Shown in pieces: positions 35,506 to 48,418 of a stretch of DNA of 64,000 nucleotides. Both the position numbers and the translations under genes were made by a program. Origin of the DNA: Congeria kusceri. Lineage: Eukaryota; Mollusca; Bivalvia; Myida; Dreissenidae. The DNA lies in NCBI GenBank assembly GCA_027627225.1, contig CM051033.1, positions 54,296,410 to 54,360,409 of the forward strand, read 5' to 3'. The stretch's first letter is position 1, and each line of letters begins with the position of its first letter. The notes under the pieces are model-generated. The model ran no database searches. It had not been told where the DNA came from and saw only the letters and a program-made list of their open reading frames with translations.

Positions 35506-35808
35506 TTAACAGAGCAGTTCTCCGAAAACATTTTCCTTGTTGTTGTCAACGTTCTTCCGTGAAATGAAACGAATACCCAGCGTTGAGAGTAAACTGGTTT
35601 GCATTATTGGCAAAAAACTATTTCAAGTAAGGTATTGATTTGCAGCAAATGTAAAATGAATGAAAGACGTATTAGATCGGATAACCATTGCAAACTGTGT
35701 TAGTGTTATGGAAGCGCCATTGTAAGGCGCATGTATTGTATAACCTGTGCGATTTTGAGATTTGTGTTGATCATTGATCATGGTCTTGTTCCAAACATAA
35801 TCATTCAT
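35506..35808 (-). pseudogene. Candidate secreted-protein exon, copy 2, interrupted
   Basis: Same interrupted structure as copy 1: open to QYLT, then TGA in the 24-base extra stretch, then the shared C-terminal frame. Confidence 0.35.
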
Positions 35809-35931
35809 TTTAACACAGGTGACGCGACAACTGCTGGTGGTTAGAACAATACAATATAAGGAAAGAACTGTTGATTTGTCAAGTCAAAATATTCACTTAT
35901 CATACGAAAATATTATTTAAGATATTAAAAA

Positions 35932-36000
35932 ATGGAGAAGTCTACTGTAATATTTATATTGATTTACATATGTGCTGCACACTGTTTTCTATGTAAATAA
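35932..36000 (+). CDS. Possible signal-peptide exon, copy 2
   Basis: Identical in sense to 19701-19769; weak evidence. Confidence 0.2.
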   Translation: MEKSTVIFILIYICAAHCFLCK

Positions 36001-36889
36001 AATATTGATAAGTAACTGAAATCAGTAGGCTCAAATCTGATCGCAAGAATGCATGATTTGAGTGGTAATATTGGTTTGTTTAAAAAATACGTTTGGTTTA
36101 CCTGGTTCCATTTCAACTGATATCATGTTTTAAGACATACCTATTCACTTGCTTTCATTACATGTATTGTTCAAATGAACAATATTACAAACCAAACAAG
36201 AAATTTTCAGACAAAAGAACACAATGTAAGTGTTAAAGGTATTGTAGTCTCTATGAATGTTGGACATTCATGTAAGGATTGTTTGACAAAAGATTACTAT
36301 CAACGTAAAGGGAAATCCTTTATGCAGTTATTTTTATGGTAACAACTTACGTATAAGGATTTAGTTTATCGTGCATTGAAAATACTCTGTTTTCAGGAAA
36401 CACCCGTAACCAACTAATTATATGTTAATCAAGTTTTTGGTTAGGTTAGTCCAGGTGCTTTGCTTGATGCGGATATTTATCAATAACATTGAAAAATAGG
36501 AAAATCTGTGAATAAGCCTAATGCCTCTTAGAATTGTAAATAATTTTGAACATAATAATAATCCGGACACGTGTATCTATGTTTAAAAATGTATAAAGAC
36601 CCATTAGACATGCACAATGGATTTTAGTACAAATAATACCCCCATATGATTGCAGTAATAGATGTCAAAACAAAATAGGGTTAATATAATTGCAGTTTAG
36701 ATGAAAGCTAATCCTAAAAGGAGAGGCCGAAACTAACTATTTACACGTCACTTTACCAACGTGCAGGTTATCAGAGTTCATTTTGTCGATGAAGTGGCGT
36801 AAACATGTGTTAAAATGTGTTAAATATAAAAAGGCGGAACATATGTAAAACAAAACGGTATCATTTTCCTCTTAAAAGAACTACATTCA

Positions 36890-37033
36890 GAATTGAAACG
36901 CTCTTTTTCGGCGCTTCATCGATGCATGAAAGTAATTTTTTTTTTGTATCTAATTTCGGCTTTATGCACAAATTAGATACAAAAAAACTGACCTTCATAC
37001 ATCGATGAAGCGCCGGAAAGAGCGTTTCAATTC
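36890..37033. repeat. 144-bp foldback, copy 2
   Basis: Pairs as in copy 1. The right arm keeps CATCGATGAAGCGC, a better match to the left arm than copy 1. Confidence 0.85.
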
Positions 37034-38571
37034 GTACAATGACAATTATAATTGCAATGTGTGTATACTTTAAATGTTCACCTTAAAAGAAAAAATCAAT
37101 TTATGGTTTATTTTTTGCAATTCGCGCATCAACACATTAAAGTATGATCCGTAGGCTTCGCCCCTTGCACTGCAGTAGCGTTGTGTACATGTCGCAACAC
37201 AACAGTATCTTTAAAAATACAGTAGCTCCAGTGATAAAATTTAGTTTTGATTTACTTTTGTTTTGGTTGATATTTCGTAAGAGCAATTTTGGAGAAGGTG
37301 TTTTGTATCCATAATATACATGTAGCAAGAGACGGAAATATTGAAACGCGTTCCAGTTTAGATTTACGACTGAAGGCTAAACGAGTCGAAAGTTGTTTTC
37401 AGATAGTTGCAATTTTGTAAACGCCCATATACATGTGTGGATGGAACCGTGCTTTAGGCGTAGAATATATTTAAATAATTAATGTTTATTTTTACATTTG
37501 AAACGCAATGTTTCATATGTATGTTTTACTTCTTTCTTAAAACGACCGATGCATTTTAAAACCGAGTGTTGAGCAAATATTTCAACACCACATTGTTTTG
37601 CACGTCGTGTTAAAACGTTTTGAGTAAGAAATTCGGCAAAATATATTGTGAAAGGCCCTAATTCCGAGTGGGACCATATTTCGATGATCCATGATTTTAA
37701 ATAATCAATGCACTTCTGGGTAGGATTATTTATTTATTTTGTTGAAATTGATTTAAAAACATGAATGACAGAAAAAAATCAAAAAATATTTATCTAGAGT
37801 CATGTTTAATTGAATAAGTAAAACAGCCACATTTTCTGTCATTTTTTTCACACGGTGTCTACTATTGTGTCAAAGATTCTGTAAAAGTACATAAGAAACC
37901 TCTAGTTAATTTTGTCTTCAATGTTGACAATTGATGAATGGACAACATAAAAGGTGAAGTAATGTTGATACACAGGGCAAAAAACAAGTATATTTCATGT
38001 TGTTTCATTGTGTCATCGGAATTTGGAACAAATTCAAGGTGACGAATAAATGGTACTGGAAATGCATTTTCCATTTGTTGGTCATGTTTATGTGACAAAA
38101 GTGCAAATAATTTATTGTAGTTGATAGATAAATGATTATTTTATCAATATTAGTGGATATTTTGATTTTGTAAAGTTCACTGAATATCTTTTAATTGATC
38201 AGTTTCTTATGTAATTGGAATATGGACACTCCAGGATAACTAACAGTGTGGATATAAGATCCAGTCGAGAAACAGGTAAACGACTTTTATTATTTTACTA
38301 TTCAAAAGATAAAATCTATGCAACTGTGTGTCATCGGCCGAAAATATCTACTGTACAGTTTCTTTACCTGTGTGACACAAATTGAAAAGGTCAATTGTTA
38401 TGCATCTTATTAAACATATTTGCATAGAGCTTTGAGCAAGAAGAAAATTGTAATTGTTTTAGTCAAAGCTACTTGTAAATGACAATTCTGTAAAAAAAAA
38501 TTAACTTTGCTTCAGCTGCTGTTGAAACTCCTGGACCCGAGTGATATAATGAAGTTACGATACACCACAAT

Positions 38572-38670
38572 AATGATTCGACTCATAACGATTCGCCACA
38601 GTTTAATGACGATTCGCCAGAGGGTGATAACGATCCGCCACTGTGTGTTATAACGATTCGCCACAAACTG
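38572..38670 (+). repeat. ~21-bp minisatellite, copy 2
   Basis: Same number and spacing of ACGATTCGCC units as copy 1. Confidence 0.7.
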
Positions 38671-40222
38671 GATGTACAATATATACTTCGCCCTGTCGTG
38701 TAATGTGAATGGATAAATGTTGGAGAAAATTAACAGGTGAATTTAGTGGAAATCATCCTTAGCTTATGCTTAATTTACCAACTTGAGCCTACTTCGAGGA
38801 GTGTTTTGAGCTTCGCAGCTAACGAGTCATTGGCGTACTTGAAAATGGGATTTTACAATGGGACATTCAGCTCTCAGAGGTGACAATTTGATGGAGCTCG
38901 CACAATTTCCGAGGTGTTTTTGTGGTATTCTTTTGCGAGCTCCACGGGATGACTGCATACCATGCTCGCTTGGTTTTCCGGTGGCTTCCTTGTAAAAAAA
39001 TGGGACACGTTTGTTCAACTGGATGTCTGTTATTTGACAGTACATCTTGTTTCTAAACCGTTATTTGCTTAATCTGTTAATCTGTAAAATTGTGTATTTT
39101 TATGTTTGTGTTTGTTAAATTTCATTTGTTTTCCTCTTTGGATAAATATAAATTTAAATATAAATATAAAAGAGGGTATGTACGATCTCATCGAATTTTC
39201 TAAGACAATATGAAAGTAAAATAAAACCTATACAACACTGATAAATAACAAACTATATTTAAACTTTCAGAAAAATTAATATTCGAAAATCCTCGAAATA
39301 CTTTAAAATACTTTTCGTCTTCCTGTCGAAAACACATTGATATGCATCAGGCATGTACAATTTTGGGAAATCCCCAATATGTGTTGCGTGTTGACAAAAG
39401 TTCTGTGCAGATGTTCATACGACACATTTTTGTTTCTCTCAAAAAAACGATTAAAGGTGTCGGTATCGGCACAGCACTAGGAATTTTATAAATTTGTCGT
39501 TATCATGAAGTTCATTTTAAAAAGCAACATAGGAAGTATGGTATAAATATCTGTTTATTTCTTTTTATTTTAACTTCCCTTGATTATATTCGTCCTCTCA
39601 TTTGTGTTGTCCAATTTATGAGAAAATGAAATGTTGATATTGAAATCGTACATACCCCCTTTAAATATTTTTATCCAAAAAGTTTCTTTTTTATGTTTAT
39701 GTTGAATTTTCTCTCTATGTTATTTCTTTCTTTCATGCATAATGCTCATCAAATAAGCAAAAACAAAGAAACAACATACATTTTACATGTTACATGTTTA
39801 TACTTTATTATTAATAAATATATTCATTATTAATTTCGTTTTGTGACAATGCCATGTATAAATGTGAATTAATCTGTTACTGTATTTCTATTTCTAGTCG
39901 TCTCACATGAATAGAGGCAACCGGCTTCATTGAAAAATAAAAGCCTGTCACATGATGCATTTAAGCCAATCAGAACATGGTAAAATGATGAAACCAAAGG
40001 AAATTGTAATTATAGTAAATTGAATAGAAAAGACTTAAAGAACGGGAAAATTAATAGTTCGCACATCGCATTTGAAGTCCCAAACAAAAATCGCATTACT
40101 TCATGGAATACGATGTCCCACCATGTATTTTCAATTATGTGCATGTGCATAACCCCTTTACAAGTACATGTTCACTGATATCATCTCGATTTAAACATGT
40201 CTATATATTTCTTGGACCCGTG

Positions 40223-40556
40223 AAAATGGCTCTGCTGGTAACTGATCACAATAACATTTAAATAATGTATTGTGTATAAAAGAGAATATTTTAATAAATT
40301 AATATTAATTGGATATATATGGACCCAGCATGAATTTACGCGCGCCTTAAACATAAGATGAGTGAAATTTAACTTGTAAAGTCGAAGCTAAAGAAAATGG
40401 CTCTGCTGGTACCTGATTACAATAACATTTAAATAATGTATTGTATATAAAAGAGAATATTTTAATAAATTAATATTAATTGGATAAAAATGGACCCAGC
40501 ATGAATTTACACGGGCCTTAAAAGATGAGTGAAATTTAACTTGTAAAATCGAAGCT
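40223..40556 (+). repeat. 171-bp tandem duplication, copy 2
   Basis: Same paired arrangement as 23997-24330. Confidence 0.85.
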
Positions 40557-41491
40557 CCTTGATTTGGTGTACATGTAGATTGAACATTCGGTAGACAACT
40601 GTTTCGTTGAACCACGACGTGTTAAGTGTTTCGTTACTGCTGATACAGCCAAGATATATTATGATGAATCTTTCTCTGAAATGATACATTTTTTGTTTCA
40701 TCATTTCATAATTTTAAATGCACTTGAACTAACTTTTAAGAAGTATTAATCTATTAAATACGCTTGTATTCGTGTTATCCCATCCAGATTGTTAATATAT
40801 TTCCCCAAATGTTTATAGTTCAACGACAAGCAATCCAATGTAAATATAAATATCATAGTTTGGTCGTTTGTCACACATTCAATAAAGAAATAATGTTCGA
40901 TTTTGAGTTGTTTATATGTAAACAAACAACGATTTTGAGTTCTGATGTGTTTGAAGTAATATAATGTATGTGCAATAGAACGAAAAATCGTTGTTTATTT
41001 ACAGGTAAACAATGATAAAGCGAAAGTAATGTCGATTATTACATGACTTGACAACATATTCTGAAATTAGAATGCGAACTTTTTATTGTTTCGGAACTAC
41101 TTTTCGAGTTGTTTATTGGCAATTTAACGACGGAAATTTTGCGCGTGTCATGTTAGAATTTAAAATCATCCATATTTTCTTAATTTGCATCAGAATTCGT
41201 CGTTGTTGTGTTTTTCTTCTGCAAGATCCGAAATAAGATCTCAAGGATTTTTGCATGGTTTGAAAACTTTAAAAAACGACTGCCTGTCCGTGAGGGTTTA
41301 ATTTGTGACGCACTGATTACAACAACACAATTTCATATGCGAGAGAAAATAACCATTGTGATTGATTCATAAAATAAATAAGTAATTATCACACAATACC
41401 TCAGATAAACGTCATTATCTACGGTTGAAAGAACATCTCTCGTGTATTATGCACTTTTGTTTTGGTGCAGTGTAGCTACCTCGTTTTCCTA

Positions 41492-42131
41492 TTATAGTGC
41501 GAAATTATTAACCTGACACTCATGTATATTCCGTATAAAATCGGGTTTTATTTATAGATACTACGACAAGTATCAAACCTATCATAGGCCATTTTACAAT
41601 CTAAATTGATATCGTATAGATTTATATGTGGTTAGGAAGAATAGTGTATGCCGCGCTTGCAATGCGAAGGTTTAAGTTCGAGTCACGGCGTCGACATTTT
41701 ATAAACATGAGCATTTTACACATTATTATTAAAATTATTAAACGAAATTGATACTTTGCATGTATAAGTACTTTCTGTATGAATAATACAAAATTAAAAG
41801 AATCAATATTAATAAGATCAAATAAAAAATAATTTAAAACAATGATTATTATACATTATTTAATTAATATCTTATGATTTGCACATTTTAAGAATAACTC
41901 ATACTATTTTACAAAGGTCGCTGTCAGAAGGAATTGAACTCGGCCGATGGTGTGGGGCGCTAGCACTTATACAACACGACCATTAAATACCACTCTCGCT
42001 ACACCGTATTTAATCTATATCAACATAAATTCCGATAACAGAAACTCGTCCAAAACTACTCAAACAACGGAACACACGTACGGGTTGTCATGAAGATTAA
42101 TTAGTGTCAGGTTAATAATTTCGCACTATAA
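41492..42131. mobile_element. 640-bp TIR element with tRNA-like segments, copy 2
   Basis: Perfect 29-bp ends at 41492-41520 and 42103-42131. The B-box of the plus-strand tRNA-like segment has mutated (GAGTCACGG for GAGTCCCGG). Confidence 0.6.
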
Positions 42132-42313
42132 CAGAATTTAGTTTTGTTTGTACCTTTAATCTACATGTGTATTTGTTTGATTGGAAATACTTTCTAGCGT
42201 TATCTGTATTTAGTGTAGCAGTTACGAACTGTTGTTTGGTTAACTATGTAACATAAATATTATGAACTGGTATATTTATGTTGTGTGTATGAAACTGAAT
42301 TTGTGTCTCATTA

Positions 42314-42766
42314 TTAACGGGCCTTTAGCTGCTGACGCTGCAAATATGTCAAATCATTTGACATTCTAATTCCGTTTCGTCTTAGTTGATCTCTATATCC
42401 GAATGACTTAAATTTATCTTCTGGTCTTGCAAACGCAACTATAATCATTCTGGGCTCGTTTGATTTACCAGTGACCATTGACCCAATGCGCTGCGCCCTT
42501 ACTAATGATGAGTCATTAAAGTTATAACTTTCATCGACTGAGCTAAGGACTTTATCCCTTACTATTGTTTTCAGCTCTGCACTACTGCTTTCGACTTCTT
42601 TTATCCCAAATACCCCTACGGAATGTTTTAGCCTTTCTGATTCTAAAATGTTCAATTGTGCTTCTATACCTGATATTCCTGACTCATACTGCTCATCATG
42701 GTATGCCAAACTCTCTATATCACGTTGCAATACTTCCCGGTTGTAATTTTTTACAACTACGTCCAA
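42314..42766 (-). pseudogene. L1-like ORF1 protein fragment, copy 2
   Basis: 150 codons, the same as copy 1 except for Arg to Gly in SVRVFGIKE and a few silent changes. It carries the same 3' deletion. Confidence 0.65.
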
Positions 42767-43584
42767 TCAATTCCAAACTGTTACTAAATGCTTTGCAACA
42801 TATTACACGCATATAACTCAAGAGATTGGAAACACTTCATCATAGATGCTTTAATCCACCCTGGAGCAGTCCAAAAATTGTATAAGAAAGTTTATACACT
42901 TACACCAATATTTCAATTTTTAGTTACAGAAACAGTTCGAAAAAATGTAGCGTGCTTAAATGACCTCAGTACAACATGTTATTGTGTTTTCTGACGTTAT
43001 CTTCTTGATACGGCTTCGGTAATAGCATATTTTGTAATCTACTCTGTTAGCGACAACGTTAAAGTATGGTCCTCCCGAGATATGCGCATAGCTGTACACT
43101 TTTGCATAACAATGTGTTATTTGGCAGCGCAATCTTATACGAATCTGCAACAAACAACTGAATATAGTGTAATGAAAAGATCAATGGTACACAAATGGCA
43201 CCAATGATTCCGATATGGAACAGCAAGCATCGAAGATGATGAACACAATGATTGATCGAGAATTACGACGGCGACGCGAAGGCTGTTGACTTCGTCGTGA
43301 ATTAAGGTCGTGCGGGGTTTGCAGAAGCGCTCGGAACAGTTCGGACTTTCTTACGTTAGATACTGGAAATGAGAACGTTTTGTGCGAAAATGGTTTAAAC
43401 GATTAAAAATCATTCTTGTTCATTTACTCTTAAAATATTATTACTGTTATCGGTGGAATAAATATCCAATTGAATAGGAATCTCGGGCATTGTAGTTTTT
43501 TATTACCAAAGGAATCGCGAATTTATTTAATGAACACTTTATTATTGGATAAAAACCTATACTGACGAGATGAATGAAATCTGG

Positions 43585-46323
43585 TGCTTTTCATCAATGG
43601 TTTATTCTTGTCATATTTTTGTTTTATGATTTGTTTCCTGTTATCAATAGGTTACTGGCCTGGGTCCGTATTCCAGAAGCATCTTAATTTTATCTTAAAA
43701 TATTTCCACTTAATAATATAATTTTTGCAATACAATATTATTTAAAACTACTTATAAATGTGTGGATCCCTTTGCAGTTACGTGAACGATAGTTAATAAA
43801 AAGTTGATTATAAATACACACTTAGCACAATGCAATGCAAATATGAAATAAAATGTTAATGAAACATTATGATTTTAAGGTTAAGAATAAGATTCTACGT
43901 AATATGTTTCTGGAATACGGCCCCTGAAGCAAACGACGATGCTGATAATAAGAGTGTATCTCCTGCTGATGCAGCTGGGGTTTCACATATTTTATATCGC
44001 AGTTATGACTTACAAGAAGTGATTTAGCTGATAATTGTACTTACTTCATTTCATCGTGCCTCAGAAAGTTGCTATTCTGTTGCTCTGGTGAACATTGAAC
44101 CATTGAGTAATTAAATTGCAATTCAATTGAATTAATATTCTCTTTTATTGCTATTTAATTTGAATTGCAATGCCATGAAGTTAACATTTATTTACAAGTG
44201 CGTGTTTGGTGATTAATTCTGGGCTAAGTGTGAGGTTTGGCATGTCTTTAAACCGGTTTAAACCCCCAATGCTTTGCATTGACTGTTCCAAGGCGGTGAC
44301 CCCAGTTTTATTCATTTTTATGTTTTGTGTTTTTTTTGTATGTATTGACCTGTATTGTATAGGCAATTGGTCACTTGCCTCAAATAAAGGAACAGCGGAT
44401 GGTAATAAGGGATTATCTCCTGATGATGTGTCTGGAGCTATATATTCCTATATTTCATATCCAGATACGTCCACAGGTCTTATTTGATCCACAGATGTGT
44501 CCATTTAATAATGCACGAGTTAGAGGATTGGACAAATTTTAGTTATAGCAAAGTTATTACCATGTTTCTTGAAAATGTTTGTCATACAATTGTTGAATTA
44601 TTGCTGTCTATTCCTATGCCTCAGGGGAAATATTTAATTGGTTCACTGGTCGAAATGATAACATTTTAATGAGTATATCAAGCGAATGTATAATACGTTG
44701 AAAAGTCACAGCTAATGTATCATTGAAAATATGCGTCTGAAAACATTGTTAAGGAATAAATAATATCGTTTCCTTTGTGCAGAAACTACTGTAAATTACA
44801 TTTTACAAATTTTACATGAGAAGCACAAACTGATTTTCTAAAAAACTGATTTAATGCATTCAAATAAGCGTATTAAGGAGCAGTTGTTATTTGTGAACAG
44901 CTTACTTCGAATAAAAAATAATTGTATATTCCTGTTCAGTTACATGACTTTTTGCGCTGAATTGTTTTGAGCGCACAAAGTCTTGTTAGTGCACAAACAA
45001 TAGTATTTTATTTGATATTTCCAACATATACACCTTTTGACAAGTTATATTTTACATTTATCATCTATATTATTATAATTAACTAATTTCATCCATTGAA
45101 TGTACATCAATTAATTATTTGTGAATTTTTTTGAGATCATAATTCTTAGTGCGCAAAGCTGGATACAAAGTGTACTTACCATACTTTTGCGCCAACATTT
45201 TTGCCAAAATATATTGTGTGTGTGCAAAAAGTCAGGATTGCCAGGTTGAATTCAAATATATTATGAGATATGGTATACAGGCTCAAAAAAAATACATATA
45301 AGTGTATTTCCTAGAAAATGTCAGTTACATGGACTGTTTGCGCCAATGTGACGATATTGGTACCTACAAGGAATTCCGGAATGATATGAAGTTACAAAAT
45401 TAGTCCAATTGTCAATAAGAACGTCAAACATTGCCATTCGGTTACTGACACTGTGTAAGTTGAAAAAGATTAATTTGTAGTTTGCATATACAGTTACAGC
45501 ACGATCCTTGTTCAGGTTGCAAGGTCAGGGCTTACATATTTTAACAAATGGTGCATGCAATTTTGTTCCTACTGTCAATAATTCCAGCTTAAATTAAACA
45601 AGTTTAAAGTAATAGTGTGCTTGTTACTATAGCATAACTATATGTTATTTATTTGCCAATATGCTGGGCAACTTATTTTAATGCAGAGTTGCACCAATTG
45701 TCACACAAAACACAGGTCAACATATAATTAATTGCATGTATTGTCCCAAGAATCCATTATCTTGCGATCAGTTATGTACAAAACTACAATAAGTAAAAAA
45801 CATACGGCACACATCTGAAGAGATTTTTTATTGAACAGAAAAGCAAGAGTAGCATACAACACACACACAACAATACAGACCAGACAACTGTATATCGATA
45901 GCCAGATCATCATTCTGCTTTTAAATAAACAACCTTTAATGAACACATGTAATAAGTACAAGTAGGCCATAGAAAAAATGATGATAAATGAGATATGAGA
46001 TCAATGAAATGAGATAAAATACACAAAAATGTTACAATATAAAAATATCATATGACAGCGTGTGTGTCATTGATATTGTCAACCCGAGGGCAGAATGTTA
46101 CCCGAGGCAAAAGCCGATTGGTGACATTCTGTTAAGAGGGTTGAGAATATCAATGTCACACACGCTGCCAGTTGATTTATTTTATTATACCGAACAAAAT
46201 TAAGTAAATAAAAAGTTTAAAACATGCTTTTTTTAAGTCATTTAATTATGCTCATCAAGATTGAAAAGTGACGTCAAGACTATATGACGTCACGACAAGG
46301 GAGACAAACAATCCATAATTTGG
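43585..46323 (+). repeat. A3 block
   Basis: Third direct A repeat. It shares several bases with A4 against A1 and A2 (GTTTGGCATGTCTTTAAACC) and has lost the TA tract (only AAAAAAAATACATATA near 45285). Its MITE-like element is at 43662-43924 and its extra segment at 44224-44768. Confidence 0.9.
43662..43924 (+). mobile_element. MITE-like element in A3
   Basis: Full-length form, about 263 bp. Confidence 0.55.
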
Positions 46324-48417
46324 AAGTTACAATTTTTGTCAGGTTATATTTATAAAACAACATATACATTAGTGAACAATATTACAGTTAGGTAAATAAT
46401 AGTTAATAATAAGTTGATAATTGGTGAACACTAAGCAGAATTTCATTTATACATATAATAAAATGATGGTTTTAATGCTAAGGATAAGATTTCACTTAAG
46501 ATTTTTCTGGAATACGTCCCCTGGCTCAATTACATCTTGATCATGATAATCAGGCTTAACTTGTTGTGTGAACATGCGGCCAGTCCTAGCTGAGCGTCAT
46601 TTTCTAGCTCAACTGAGCAGATTCCCTTAAATTTTTTATTTTAAAATAACGTTTTGTCAAAAAAGGTCATGAAATATTGTGTCATTCCGATTACAATATT
46701 CAGTTCATATGTGCGCTAAGATGAGTTCATAATTATGTAAAATAAACATTTGATCAAAAATTGAAATTGATCCAGAGTTTTAGTGAACGCCATTTTTGAG
46801 CCAGATCCTGAAATATGTGATTCAATTTCATCTTAATCAGGCTTAGCTTATGTTATGAACATAAGGCCAGGACTACACCGGAAACTCAATTGGGTTAATT
46901 TTTTAAAACCCTAATATTCATTTACTCTATAACTGTTTCGTGCATATATCTTCTTTATACACATATTTTTTAAGTTAGTAAATATTCCTTAAGTTAATAA
47001 ATACTGAACACATTTTCGTAATTTAACCTCTTTCGAATCAAAATAATTGTATTTTTCAGAAAATTTGATGTGCAATTTTCATCTAAATTTTTCAGAGCTT
47101 TTGAATACCTTATGTTTTGAAATCTAGATTTTGGAATTGTAACATAAATGTGTGTAAAGGATATGTTACTCTAATATTATTTTTAAGAATATAACTTAGA
47201 TTTACATGCTAGCACCTTACATTTTAACAGTCTAACATTTTAACCTCCCTCAAACTATATAGCTTTGATTTATTTCCATTAAATTTCTATTGATCGAGAT
47301 TCACAAGCATTTCCAAAGCTTTGTCACGTGGTCATCCAAAATTAGTATTATCATAATTATTGTTTTGTGTCTTCCTTTGTTGCCGATGTATTGGGACAAA
47401 CATTAGCGACCCAACAAGGTTTTTTTTCAAGGTTTTTGACCCTAGGGTTAGGGTAAGGGTTAGGATTAGGTTCGGGTTCCCTTTGTTAAGGCTAGGTTAT
47501 GTTTAGGGTTAGGTTTAGAGCCCCAATTATTGCATGTTTAGTAGTTGGCCCTACGATTACTGGGTCCGTCCCAGTAATCGACCTATGGGAGTTTATAATG
47601 GGCAAGACCAAATATGTCGGCAAGTTAAAAATAAACAAACTATATAGGAGAAGCGTTATTGTACACACAAGCATGCGCTAAAATTACAGGACCAAGCCAA
47701 GATGATAAGACTGAAAAAAATGTATGTTTAATTTAAGAATACTGACATTGTATTCTTTACATTTAATAACTTTGTTAAATACAAAAGTATAAAAAGCACA
47801 TTAACAACATCGCTCAACGCAATCAGCAGTTAGGAGCTGTGCTTCATTTTTTGAAGTGCTAGCATTCACTGCCGAACTTTTTCCGGTTTAAATTACAAAA
47901 CGAAAAATTTAAGAGACCTCAAATATATAAATGGATTTCTTTAATCTAAAGGTACTGGGAATGTCAGGAAAGACAGTAATACAAAGAGCAGTGTTGGAAA
48001 ACATTCTTTTCAGGGTCAAACCCATACGATATATTATTAGTTTAAGAGAATAAAAACGATATATTTGAAAATTGGCCCGAAGCCTGGATTTGACGACCAG
48101 ATCGATAATTTATTTTTAAAAAATAAATATTTATCTTTTCAACGAACCTAATACTGTTTCAAATGATTGTGTAGGTCATAGAGTATGTGCATACACAAAT
48201 ATAATATGTTTGCATAATCAGATAATTAGTTATTAATTACGAAAATTAAGTCACAGGCACCCTAATGGTCGCGGTCGCCTTAAGTCTGCTTTGTTGGACA
48301 ATTTATTCGCCCTGTGGTCACGATTATATATATATATATATATATATAGCGCAGTTTGCGCTATTGCAGAGATACAAAGTGAGCAAAGTTCATGTTTCCT
48401 AGTCTTTTCTTATTTAT
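46324..48417. other. Intergenic DNA downstream of receptor copy 3
   Basis: Telomere-like repeats at 47441-47515, hairpin at 47554-47580, (TA)n at 48325-48348; no gene is recognised. Confidence 0.5.
47441..47515 (+). repeat. Degenerate telomere-like repeats, copy 3
   Basis: Same degenerate TTAGGG-type run as in copies 1 and 2. Confidence 0.6.
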
Positions 48418-48418
48418 T
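48413..48418 (-). promoter_or_regulatory. AATAAA polyadenylation signal overlapping the stop codon region
   Basis: The minus strand reads TATTAAATAAATAAG from the stop onward, so an AATAAA begins at the last base of the stop codon. The same is true of copies 1 and 2. So short a 3' UTR would be unusual, and a later signal may be the one used. Confidence 0.3.

Larger units (their letters stand above)
36001..41491. other. Repeat-bearing intergenic DNA of C2, no supported gene
   Basis: Collinear with 19770-25265, with the foldback, minisatellite and 171-bp duplication at the positions listed separately. Confidence 0.4.
30150..43584. repeat. C2: second copy of the core
   Basis: Collinear with C1 throughout. 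Shared lesions in the receptor gene and a shared 256-bp deletion near the ORF1 fragment show that C1 and C2 are each other's closest relatives. Confidence 0.95.
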